Positions 38,646 through 56,671 of a stretch of 64,000 nt of DNA are shown here, in pieces. The position numbers and the translations under genes were made by a program. Source of the stretch: Larimichthys crocea (lineage: Eukaryota; Chordata; Actinopteri; Sciaenidae); NCBI RefSeq assembly GCF_000972845.2, contig NC_040016.1:14652701-14716700 (forward strand), read 5' to 3'. Within the stretch, counting starts at the first letter, position 1; the number at the start of each line of letters is the position of its first letter. Under the pieces are notes generated by a model. It saw only the letters and a program-made list of their open reading frames with translations. It had not been told where the DNA came from and ran no database searches.

Positions 38646-40103
38646 ACAAATATCCACAAACATGCAAAAAATATATATATAAAAAGTTGATACAAAAGTT
38701 GCACGGGTGCCAGTAAAAGAGATTAAAAAAAAGTGTGCAGACACAGAGTGAAAGTAAACCTTTTTTCTTTGCCTATTTTTGACCCAGAAATAACAGGTAA
38801 GGAACTATGCAAGAGTAGAGTGGCAGTTGGCGTGTCACATATGCATATCTTTGGTGATAAACACACACACTCACACACACACATTATGACCAAGAAGTGT
38901 CTTTGGTGCATGGTATGCATAAATGCTACAAGCTTAGTCACACCTCATGCACCACCGTCTTATCTCGTCGTACCATGGCTTTGTCGTATTACTCACAGTG
39001 TCTGAGTACATCTGAGGCACTTTTCACGTTGACTACAGTGCAGTCGGAAAGAGGAAGTTAAAAGCTGATGTATGTGTCCTGAGTCTTGACCCTTGTCGCA
39101 CCTCAACAGACAGCCAATAGGTGTGACACATTATCGAGAAAAAAAAAAAAAAGGCCATAGCACATGTAGATTATTACGAGGAATAGGAGATATTTTAGCA
39201 ATAAGTGAAACAAAGCAGCTCTGTGTGACTATTAGACAAACAATGAGACAGTGCAAGTTTTATTTGCTCCCTCAAAGAAACCCCCCAAAGACTGACTTCC
39301 TCTTTTGCCCCTTTTAACCACCCATACAGAAATGACTGTCCCTTAGCAAGACATACAGTTAAAAAAGGTGCAGTCCTCTGCTTTTTTGTTTAAGAAATAA
39401 ATAAACAACCACCTTCCAGTTCTTCCTCTTTCTACTGCTTGCTCTAAACTACTAAATATATTGCTGATTAGTTAAAGCCACTGAGCACCATAACCTGAAG
39501 AGATGAGTTGGTTGTACCATGTGATTTCACAGCATAAATGATTAATGTTCTGGCAGCAAATACTTTTATATATTCTCAAGCCCTCTCTGGCTTTAGGACA
39601 AAGTAATAGCTGCATGTGTGTACTTTCATTTAAGACATTTTACAAATTATTGTTCATCAAATAGAGGTAAAGACTTGTATCAAATAAAAACCACAGGATA
39701 GTGAAAACTGAATGAATAAGAAGAATAAATATACTAACTGAGCATGTATCTGTAACATTTAACCTCCAACTTTGACGGCATGTTAAAGTAACTGTCCATC
39801 TGGGCCTTGTCATCTACTTACAAAGTTAAAAAAAAATGTTAAAAAAAAAAAAAAATCAACTGAATTCTGGATGTAAAATTGCAAAGGCCTCTGCTTTACG
39901 GGTTGTGCAACAGCCACAGCAGCGAGCACATAGTAAAGTGAGATTTCTGCATATCACATCTGGATACGTGACATGACTTCAGATGAGGCAACCCAAATGT
40001 TTGTAGCTGTCCTGATAAACAACCAAAAAAAAAAAGATTAAAATAAGAAAATTAATTTAAAAAAAAAACACTTTAGGTACATCAAGTCTATGTTCTGTGG
40101 TAA

Positions 40104-40110
40104 AATACTG
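40104..40110 (-). promoter_or_regulatory. zeb2-like: candidate miR-200b/c/429 target site
   Basis: The - strand reads CAGTATT, the 7-base complement of the miR-200b/c/429 seed, about 200 bases after the zeb stop codon. It is the only such match I found in the predicted 3' UTR, and I saw no miR-141/200a type (CAGTGTT). A single 7-mer in 1.7 kb can occur by chance. Confidence 0.35.
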
Positions 40111-40310
40111 CACGTTGTATTATCACATATATTTTGTTTGTATGGCTTCATCCACTTTAAGGCCGTTTAAGCTTTAGCAGTTCTGTGCATTTTTCATGTA
40201 AAATGAGTTTTAAAAAAATCAGTGGTGCTGTTATATATATGAGAAAAAAAAATGTATCAAAAGTCTTAATATATATCGTATATGCATTGTATTGGCTTGT
40301 TAAAGTCACC

Positions 40311-46272
<5,962 letters not shown>

Positions 46273-49200
46273 CTGAGGGGAAGAGGGGGAAAAAAAAAAT
46301 TGAGACGGAGACAGAAGATACAGGCTCAGTATGCACAGTATGCACATTAGGATGTATGATTTTGCAATACTATGTTTTTTAAATATGTTAAAAAGCATGC
46401 ACACATGTCTTTAATCTGCATAAAATGAGATGCCAATTATTATTTTGTCATGTCAAAATATATATATTCTTCTCAGACATGTCTCAAAATGCAACAGACA
46501 TGTGTTTCTTATCATTTCAGATAGTTATTTAGGTAGTTGAGCAGTAGATTATGCACAAACCAGACACAATGCAACATGATTTTAAATGTCAGGAACTGAA
46601 ACAGAAGAAGGGGAAAAACCCGTCCAGAAATTCAAAAATGTTGTTAATTCTAAACTATATCGCACATGTTGTTTGAAGTTTTTTTTTAAAAAGCACCGGT
46701 ATTATCATTTGTTTTGTTTTTTCAGGGGTTTTTTTTGTAGTTCAGGATCGTTCCTCTGTGAGCGAGAGGATTGAAAGTGCCTTCATGTGAAGTCGTTCAA
46801 TGTGTTTCTTATCAGGAGATGTTTTTTTTATGGCTTTGTGTGGATTATGATCAATACAAGCAGACCCAGCACGCAACATACACATCTGAACAAAGGAGAT
46901 CCAGAACCGTAAAATAGGGATCCCAACCAGAATATTTCATTGAGCCACCCCTACAATAAAAAACTTCAGGCACAGAAATATAAGTATTAATAGTCATATC
47001 TGATCAGTTTCAATGTGATTCTGACGTTACTGAGAGTTTAATATGGCTTTCATTTTTAAAATTGAAAATAAATTAAAACTGGATAAGTTAAATACAAATA
47101 TATTTAATTAAGATCATGACTCAGTCTAATAAATTACGGCTTGTTTTATTGTCGGTACTCATTGAAATCAAGATGTTTACTATTTGTCAAATAGAGGATT
47201 TGCCATTTTTAGAATTAATCTCTTCAAATTTTCTTGCATTGCATCAAATGCTAAAATGTTTTTAATTTTTAACTAAAGCTGTTGTTTAATTGCTCAGAAC
47301 GGACAAAAGAACACAATTTGTGCGACAAGAAAAATCAGTTTTTTACGTCCAAACTTGTATTTTTAGCAGATACATGGTATGTGACTTGTGATGCGGCAGG
47401 GATATAGTGCAGTAGTTAAGATAAATAACATATTGCAATTTAAAAGTGTACCCTCTGTGCCCAGACTGCAGCAAAACTGGAAAGGCGCATTACTTTTTCC
47501 CATGGCAAAGACAATAAATGACAATCACAAACACATGCATGGGATTTCAGCTGTAGGCTCTTATTTCCAAGGCTTTTTTTGAGGACTCTCTGTTTTTCTC
47601 TCACTGATTGGCAATATCTAATCACATCCAAGTAATGACCATTTAAGAACACAAATACACTCCTTGCCAGCGCCTTTGAAATATATCATCAGAGAAAGCC
47701 AAACCATTGTCGAGGGGGGAGCATGGACCGTGCCGGCATACAGATGACCAATTCTTCTTTTTGTGTTGTTGAAGATGAGGTTTCTGATCAGTATCTAAAG
47801 AAGGTTGCAGCGCAACATCGTCATGATTTTTATTACTCTTAAATACATTTTTCTCTTTGGCCCTGAGTACTATGGGCCTCATTAGATCAGAGTGTAAATA
47901 AGGTTTTACAGCTCATTAAATTTCACCAAACACAAACAAAGTATATTCATTAAACTGTCAAAAACAACTCGCAGTCACTCTTGAAAGATTTTCATTTTTG
48001 TTTGAGACGTTCCAAATACACCCTTACAAGCTGGTAGACACAATAATTGATGAGTGTTTCTGCTTTCAACTCCGCTACACATTCAGTTACGCCTCACAGT
48101 GACAAAGCCCAGAGCCACTGCACACTGGGGGAGACATTTTAGCAAATCTACCTCATCAGTTTTACATCTAGAAGAGACAAATACACTACACGCAAAGATA
48201 ACACAAACACACTCACTCTGTTACTGAAAGAGAAAAAGGGGACTGAGGGGGCGGCCCACAAACACGAACACACACTTTGATCTTCTATGAATATGCCTGT
48301 ACAATTTACACACGTTGGTCTGACGAGAATATTAGCTAATCTCAAAATGTAACACCTACACATGTATCTGTATGTCTCAGCAAGTTGTGTGTCCTGCCCC
48401 GGCTCTGTTACACCCATGCACAAATGCAAAAATCTGATTCACCTGAGGCTAGTCATCAGGGCCTCTGCTCCATGTAGTGTTGCTCTGCTAACAGGGGGAG
48501 GAATGACTCGCTCTTATGGGGGGAAATTGGTCATCAAATGTGCTTCCCTACAGCAGACAGCTATGAAGTTATATGATGTAGTTGAGGTTGACCTATCAGC
48601 CCTGCAGGAGTTTCCCTGGATGATAGGACATACCACTGGCCCCAAAAAGAGAGAAATCTGGTCTGGATTAGCTTTAAATTGGCTCTAATTTTCCCTCTCA
48701 TGACAGTGAGTGACACTGAGCCTATATGTGCTGTCATTAAAGCAGCACCGCGCCGGGATGGCTTTCATTATAGGGCCAGTTGATTTATTTATTTGGATAG
48801 CGATTGCATCCTTCAAATAGGTCTTTTTTTGTTGAAGCAGGACAGCTAAATCTTTGAACAGTGCAGGAGGTTTGAGATTGCCTGCAAGGGGAGATTGTAT
48901 GTCAAGGTACAAAGGAGTTTAGGAGTGATGAATTTGTGCAATGTGCAATAGTTTTAAGAATGTGTAATTTGTTGGAAAACGCTGAACACAAAAAAAAACA
49001 CAGAGTACAGCACAAAACAGTCCACTGCTATTGTGCATGCGTTGTAGTGTGTGTGGGAAGAACATGACTCATATCCAGAGAGTGCTAAGCGAACTGTGCT
49101 GCATCATGTTTGACAATGTCGATCACTCGGTCTTTTGGGGACTGTTTCTGATGGCAACATTGACAACAACAGTGTGTTCAGAACAAACGCTGCAGCACCA

Positions 49201-51966
49201 TTTTAATCCGTCTGTCGCTTTCCCTGCCAGACAGGGACTGAAACATCTGAGAGATTGATGGTCTGTCTGCCATCTGAAGCCTATAAAATGATGACCCACA
49301 GTAGTTATTTTATTATTTACATAGTTCAATCAGTTTTTCCAAAGACAGACCGAGACGAACGCCTGAATACATTCATAAGCACATATGTGTATCGCACGGG
49401 AACACATAATTTTTAAACAGCCGCATAAAAATGCAAACCACACCAGAAAGAAAAATCACATAAGATAAAGGAGAAAAAAAATAATCTCAAAGATCTTTTG
49501 CACCAGTTTACAACAGTACAGAGACAGTTTCAGTGTCAGTCTAATTCTGCACTGTTTATATCCCAGAGGGCATCTACTGTACAGCAACACACTAAGCTGC
49601 AGTTTATTTTACGATGCACATATGTGATCTGGTATTGACTTAGTAATTATGTGGCTAACTGGTAAGCACGCAATAATTACCTAGAAATTACCTTGTTTGT
49701 TTCTTTTGGTTTTAAATGGCAACAAACAAGGCCTGGCCCAATTTACCGCATAATGTAATCCTTACCATTCAGTTGATTTTTACAATACAACATTGTCACA
49801 TAAAAGACAGAATGATGGTAATGTAATATGATCAATGCCATTTAATAGAGCTGCATTTTTTTTTAACATGACAACAACAAACCAATAAATGACTTTTCAT
49901 GCAAACATCAGTTTAAGACAGGCGGCAGACAGAAATACATTTTGTGCAACACCCAAACTGAGCTCAAGAAGTTGCTATTTCTGACCGCTGATATACTGAA
50001 AACTGTCAGATAGCCCTAAAATTAGAACTATTAAACCCACACCATAAACATATAATTAAAATAATTATCCTTAAATTTATAAAGGAAATATAAGCCCTGA
50101 GCTTAATTTAAAAATTTAAATACATTATTTTAGGTTATTTAAAAAAATAAGATAAAATAAATTTTAGGCTCATCACAACACTCAAGGTTCTGTTTAAAAA
50201 TACAGTTTAAACTGATAAATCAATCCAACCACCCAGAATACATGAACACCACATTGCTGTTCTGATGACATAATGCAGTAATATCACACTGATACTTTTC
50301 GTACAGTATAAAGTGTAGGCAGTAAAACTGTCAGAAACAAGAAGTGACTCAGTAAGATGAACAAAAACATACTGACCCATCATATTTTTGTAACAAAAAC
50401 TTCTTGTTATATATATAAAAAAAATACATGTTAAATATTATTCCAAAATGATTTGTTTTTAATTAATGTATGAAATAATGCTTCTCCCATGCCATTAAAA
50501 GTGTGATGGTTTCACTGGTGTCAAAAGAAAATTACACTTGCTATTCTGAACATAATAAATACCACATGACGGTCATGTCCGCCCACATGCTAAACAAAAA
50601 GTAAAAGCTCAGGAAGATGTGTGTATTGTCGTTTTACAGTACCTATGAGAGCAGTTCAGAGATGAGGTAAGTCCATATTAATCTGCAGAGCGCACTTATG
50701 TTGACAGCGATGGCCTCTCTTAAAATATATCCAAGAAATTTAACAAAACTCTCACTGTGGCAGCTCAGCTATTCATACCTGCTCCTACTGTCTGACATTC
50801 ATACGATGAGTCAGGGGAGGACCGCAACCAAGAACAAACACCTCCCACCTGATCATCTTAGCAGCAACTCACTCTCTGTCACTAAGGGTGATGTGTTCTT
50901 TTTGGCACCTTGTCTTGCTCTGGTTGGGGTTTGACCTGCCCCAAAAATACTAAGAGGGGAAAAAAATGTCACTGATGACCATGTGCCATCTACCTGTGCT
51001 ATACTATGTGCCCCAAACACACAACAAACACACTGTCTTTCCCTAGACAGAAAACCACAGAAACAAAAAAAAAATGCTTTTGATGCCTATGTTGTCATCC
51101 TGTTAGATCATAGCAGTGTAGATGATATGCATAATACTCCAAAGTGAGTTTAATCAGCGCTGAATTTTCCTCTCTGGTGGTTGCCTCATTTTGGAATGCA
51201 ACTCTTAATTTCAATTTATCCAAATGTTTTACAGAATATATCATGAATGCTGACAGCAAATTGAGGATTAAATGCTCTAAATTACATGTTAACCAATAGG
51301 AATGGTGGTAATGTGATGTTTTGCTGCACTTTTATTGCATTTCTGTGGCCAGAGAAAAGGAAGTGCAAACATTCTTGTCTAATGATGGTGAAAATAACCA
51401 CAAACACATTGATATGAAAGTCTAAGTTACACAGTCGAGTTATAGTTCAATTGATTGCACTCATTTCTCAGACTGCTGTCAAAAAAAAGTCTGCAAATGG
51501 CTGCTGGGGGAGAATAAAAGAGACTGAAACTGTGACACTGTGATAGGGATTGTAAAGGTCATATTAGTGTGACGGAAGAGATGCTAAATGTGATGTGTGG
51601 TGCAGCATGTGATTTTGCATTCCTGCAATGTGTTTAGTACACAGTGTTGTGGTGTGTATGTTAAAGAATGGGGGGGTTGATGAGAGTGAGACAGACGTGC
51701 AGAGAAACACTAGTGCAAGAATACTGCACAGAGCAAAAAAAAAAAACTAAACAAACTACACTACACCAAGAGCGGGGGAGAAAGGCAGACAGAATGAGTG
51801 ATGGAGAAAGAGAGAGATAGAAAAGAAGAAAGACAGAGGAGTGAGGAATTAGAAAAGAGAGAGGTGAGAAAGAGACAGAAAGCAGCAGTGTCAAACTGTC
51901 CCTGACACAAATCCTCAACTAGTGTCGAACTGTGAAAAACACGCTACTGAGGGAAATTCCCTTAAT
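46273..51966. other. non-coding, probably first intron of the zeb gene (part 1)
   Basis: AT-rich sequence with no exon that I can support on either strand. Open frames are under 110 codons and lack domains. Basic ZEB-type N-terminus coding sequence was looked for on the - strand and not found. Nothing else is seen beyond short A/T runs. Confidence 0.55.

Positions 51967-51998
<32 letters not shown>
51967..51998. repeat. (CA)n microsatellite
   Basis: About sixteen CA units in the probable zeb first intron. Confidence 0.9.
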
Positions 51999-52130
51999 CT
52001 AGGGTACAGAGAAATACAGAGAAACAAACAAACACAACTTGTATTCTGGGCACAAATGGGGAGCAGTCTGCTGCTGCAGAGGACTACAGCATGATCAAAC
52101 ACAGCACAGAAATACATGACAATAATTGTG

Positions 52131-52172
52131 TATGTTTGTGTGTGTGTCTGTGTGTGTGTGTGTGTGCGTGTG
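52131..52172. repeat. (TG)n imperfect microsatellite
   Basis: An interrupted TG run about 130 bases from the CA repeat at 51967 and in the opposite sense. The valine/cysteine-rich frames through it are artefacts. Confidence 0.88.
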
Positions 52173-55100
52173 GGTGCACCATGCTCCATGAATATCTGAA
52201 CTGCAGTCAGAGATAGAAAAGTTAAAGCCCATGTGGTGCCACAGCAGCAAAGTCACGGCTTTGTGCCTTTAGATGTCCCGCTCATTAGGAGACACCACCC
52301 TGTCAGAGCATTTAAACCACCACCACAGAATGTGCAGCCGAGGGGCAACATCTGCACTTTGAAAGACGCACAGAACAATCAGATCAAAATATAAACCGAG
52401 CTAATTTCCTTGTATTGATTAAGGATGTGCAAGGACAGAAGCAGAATAACAATTCTCCACACTGAGCAGTGCTCTTTAAATTGGCAACAAACACAGTATT
52501 GAAACTATTTTGCCTTTGTTCAGTGTGGCTTTTAATGATTCGGTTCAATTAGGGCCCCTGTGACACAAAAACAGAATCCCCTTTGGCGTTTTACTAGCTT
52601 CAAAGCCACTGAGCCATTCACTGATACCACTCACAAAGTTGATTTGTCAACGAGTTGCGCTTTTAGTGTTACTGCGCGCTGGTGTTAGTTTCATTATTCA
52701 CATGTGAGTTCTTAGTACGATTTCAGAGGAGCCTATGCACAGCCCCTGAGACACCGACTAGAACACGCTGTGGTGTTGTGTACAGCTATGGCTGCTCTGA
52801 AAGGGCCAAGGCATCTGAAAATCAATTGAGATCAGCAGCACTGATCTGTTATTCTCTATCTACATGTCACATCACTGCACCAGTGAACCATATCTGCTTA
52901 GTGGAAACCTGCTCTCATGTGACTTCAAAAGACAGACAGATGAAACCGACAGCGGATAAGAAGAAATTATGTACAGCAAATTCATCAAACAAATAATTAA
53001 TAAAGCTGTGACTTACTGTACAGTCCGTATGCTGCATCTAAGGTTTATCTACCTCATGATGAAGCTGAGAGGATAATGACTTCTTTGCTATTGTCTTTAT
53101 CTTTCAGCTATAAGCCTAGACATTTTTTTCTTTTTCTTTTTTTTTACATCTGATAGTCTAATCTCCTCCTACTCATATTTGCACTTACCCATGCATACTG
53201 CACATCTTTCAACATACTTTATATACAACACAGCATGTGTGAATTCACGTTTTTTTCTAATTGTTTCCTTTGCCAAACATGTGGGAATTATAACAACGTG
53301 CGTCGTGTTGAGATTAAACAAACATGAAGCACACAAGATGACATGATAGTGTAGTAAGTGCGAAGCAAACAGTCAAACAGTGTTTTCTGTGCTAGTTCAT
53401 GCATTTCGAAGAAAGACTGAAAGAAAGAAAGAAATAGGTGTAATCAGAATGAACGTGGACAGGAAAGAAGTCCCAAATAACTTGTGGTCTAGACCAGTAA
53501 TCTCACCACAAAGGTGCGTATACGTGCTGCGTGTGACTCACTTGAAGGTACAGTACGCTGAACTGCAGACCCACATGGAGAGGCGGTGTGAAGAACACAT
53601 TCACAGGGTATACTTTCATCCCTTCTTGTAGATTCCCACCCAAGATATGTATTCTTAGATTGTGGTGAGTCAACTCGAGACATCCATGATATGTTTTTGT
53701 AGCCTATAATGATTGTTGAGGTGACAGCTTTCCACGCAAACTTTTGAATTAATAGCTGCACATTTCTCACAGGTAGAAGCTTAAAGAGAAAAGAAACTCA
53801 TTGCTAGATAATTTGCTTATCATTAGCTTTATCATTATAGTAATATTATAAAGTACAACTCTTTCTCTACGGTATGCAGCGTCTTGTAGGTATAGGAGGT
53901 CCACAAATGAATAACCGTTTTTTGACAAAAGCGGAAAACACAGAAAAGAGTAGAAGAAAAATGATAAAAGAACATTACAGTTCATATTTTTCAATTTGAA
54001 AGTATCTAAAATGGTCAGTGTTGAGTGCCTCACTTTTTCCCTTTACCTGCTGCGTGGTATACAGTGTTTCCCAGAGAGAGACACTACTACTACAAAAACA
54101 ATAAAAAGACCTACTGTTCTGATGCTACTACCATAGACTGTTAGCTGTTTACCAAACTAAATCATTCATTTGTAAGCAAAAAAAAAAAAAAAAAAATGCT
54201 GCAATCAGTTTTTCTCTTTGCAGAAAAGACACAAGGTGTGAGTAAATAGGTGTGCAAAGAGCTTTTGTGGTTGCCTGTGTTCTTCCTTCAGAGGTTTCCT
54301 GTATGCTACTGCCTACATGTTTGCCACCATGTTTACCTGTCCTACAGACCACCACAGTGACATTTGTCAAAAACCTACCTACTTACCTTCTTTGACACCG
54401 GCCTTGTGTGTGGTTTTCTGCTTTAGTGACATTTTACTTTTTTAACTTTGTGGGAAGCTTTGAAAAGTAACACTGTTTTCTCTAGTTACACCGTTACACC
54501 AAGTTTAAATTCAAAGAACTCTCTACACCACCACATGATTCTTTTCTTGAGTTGTTCTCACAGCAATCTCTCAGTCATCACTACAGTCATGTGATGACTT
54601 ACAGCCTCCGATCTCAATCTTTATCTCTTTTTTTGCTTCCTCATTACTAGTCTGTAACGAACGCTGACGCACAACACAATTTCCACTGACCTCTCAAAGT
54701 TAAAATAAGAAACACTGTTAATATCATTCTGGATTTCCCTACTATGTCATGCCGAATTGTGTCATTTGAGTCATTTACCATGTCAATGACTCACCAGCAG
54801 TGACAAATTGACTTTAACTAGTGTATGTGTACTCTGTGTGAAAGCTTGCACATACGAATAAAAAAATGTCACCCTGTTTGAGCTCTGTGTCACCGTGGCC
54901 TGTGTACATTTGCTGTGCTAGAAGCAGGACTGATGTTGGTGAGAAAGGTTAGCTGGGTTAGAGGAACACGTTATTTCGAGTTGGCTCTCTGCCTCCTCCT
55001 GTGGCCCGAGTTGGTTTCCGTGTAGCGAGGGATCGGTGCTGGAATGCAGTAACGGTCACAGTGGGACCCACGCACTCACCACATTGTGAATCAAAACCCA

Positions 55101-56147
55101 AACTCCACTTCATTAGGCTCCTGTCATTGCAGAGACTCTCACACCACTCTATAAATACCCCTGTCTCCCCCCTCTAAATTTGTTTTCCCTCTTTTTTCTT
55201 TACACATGAATATGCTCAGGGACTGTTCCAGCTTTCAGATGTGGCTCTTTATTTTGTACGTTGGCGCAAGAAACCACACAATAGTGGCTCCTTTTGAATA
55301 TTAAAACATTCTCTGACGGAGCACAAAGGTTCTGAAGTTTTTTAATAGGGGTACACGCTAAATAAAACTTCTCTTTGAGCTTAACAGCTATACAATGTGG
55401 GATTTTGGTTAGTTCAGCTCGAGCTGCAACTTTCAGTTGCTTACTACAGGAGATTTGTTTTGAGGGTGAAACAAATATGCCTGGTATCCCACTGACTTTG
55501 TCTACTTCAAACATCTGTATAAGATCTGTTAGAGGTGTTTTGCAAGATGTGGTGTTCTTGAAAAGGACAATTTACTGCATTAAATCCCAAAATGTCTTCA
55601 TCTAACCACTAAAGGCTGATTTAAAACACAAGATACACAAGAATTCTGAGGAACCCACATTAAGATAAAAAAGATCAGAGCAGACCATGCGAGGGTATTC
55701 ACTTCACATAAAGTCACAGGAACATCAATCCCACTATTATTACAGCTTTTACAGCCACTACAACTGACAATAATAATAATCTTGCCCTGTTATTCCTTTC
55801 CACTTTCAAACCACTAAGTTAAAAATAAAGATAGACAAAAAGAAAAAGGGACTGCTACTGGTCTCATTCAGTAAAAAATATAAAGTATAGGAGGCAACTG
55901 TATGGAAATATATGTTTAATAATGATAAATGTTGTAAGAAATGCAGCCTGAAGATGAGACCTGGCAGTCAGTTCCTTGTTGGTTAACATACAGACGGGGC
56001 GCCATCCTCTGGCACGTATCAACATTACATCCTCCAGCCGAGAGATGATGATAGACCGAAACATTTCAAGTGACCACATGTGACCTCTATGGCTTTGAAA
56101 CATAGAAGAGATGCCTTTCTAATGTGTCACTCTGCTTTTATTTTCTT

Positions 56148-56150
<3 letters not shown>
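52173..56150. other. non-coding, probable zeb first intron or flank (part 2)
   Basis: No exon is supported. The part at about 52230-52600 has moderate complexity and homeobox-type AT motifs, so it could be a conserved regulatory element (see findings). A poly(A) run lies at 54178-54196. Confidence 0.5.

Positions 56151-56198
<48 letters not shown>
56151..56198. repeat. (CT)n microsatellite
   Basis: About twenty-four CT units. The serine/leucine frame through it is an artefact. Confidence 0.92.
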
Positions 56199-56201
<3 letters not shown>

Positions 56202-56449
56202 GTTCCTCACATGTCTGCAAACACTATCTACTCTCTTGTGTCTGTCTCTCTTTCTTTCGTCACTTTTTCTGCCCTCTAAGCACGCACATATAAAGAAATA
56301 CGGGCAGCAAAAAGTAGGAACACACACACACACACGCTATTAAACTGGTCTTTTTGTGGTTGTGCAGTTCTGATTAGGAAGATGTATGAGTCATATTGCA
56401 TATTAATTTACACACATCTGTATGTTGGTTACAGCTTGATATACTTGTG

Positions 56450-56619
56450 TATGTGTGTGTGTGTGTGTGTGCTGTGCATGTGAAGCCTGAACCAACGCCT
56501 TGAAAAAGAAACTAATTAAAGTCATGGAGAAAAATGCAAAGGCAGCAGAACCGCACAAGAAAGTGTGTGCATGTCATTACTGACCTGGCCCAGTTGAAGA
56601 AAAAAAAAATGATGGCAAG

Positions 56620-56658
<39 letters not shown>

Positions 56659-56671
56659 AGAGAGAGAGAAT
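56450..56671. repeat. (GT)n and (GA)n simple repeats
   Basis: A short GT run at about 56452-56471 is followed by a GA run at about 56625-56670. With the CT run at 56151 they form a purine/pyrimidine inverted pair about 430 bases apart. Confidence 0.85.

Larger units (their letters stand above)
38616..40310 (-). other. zeb2-like: zeb-family gene 3' untranslated region (predicted)
   Basis: AT-rich sequence follows the zeb stop codon, with several A/T homopolymers and no coding frame. It contains one candidate miR-200b/c/429 seed match at 40104-40110. ZEB1 and ZEB2 messages are well-known miR-200 targets through several such sites. Confidence 0.5.
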
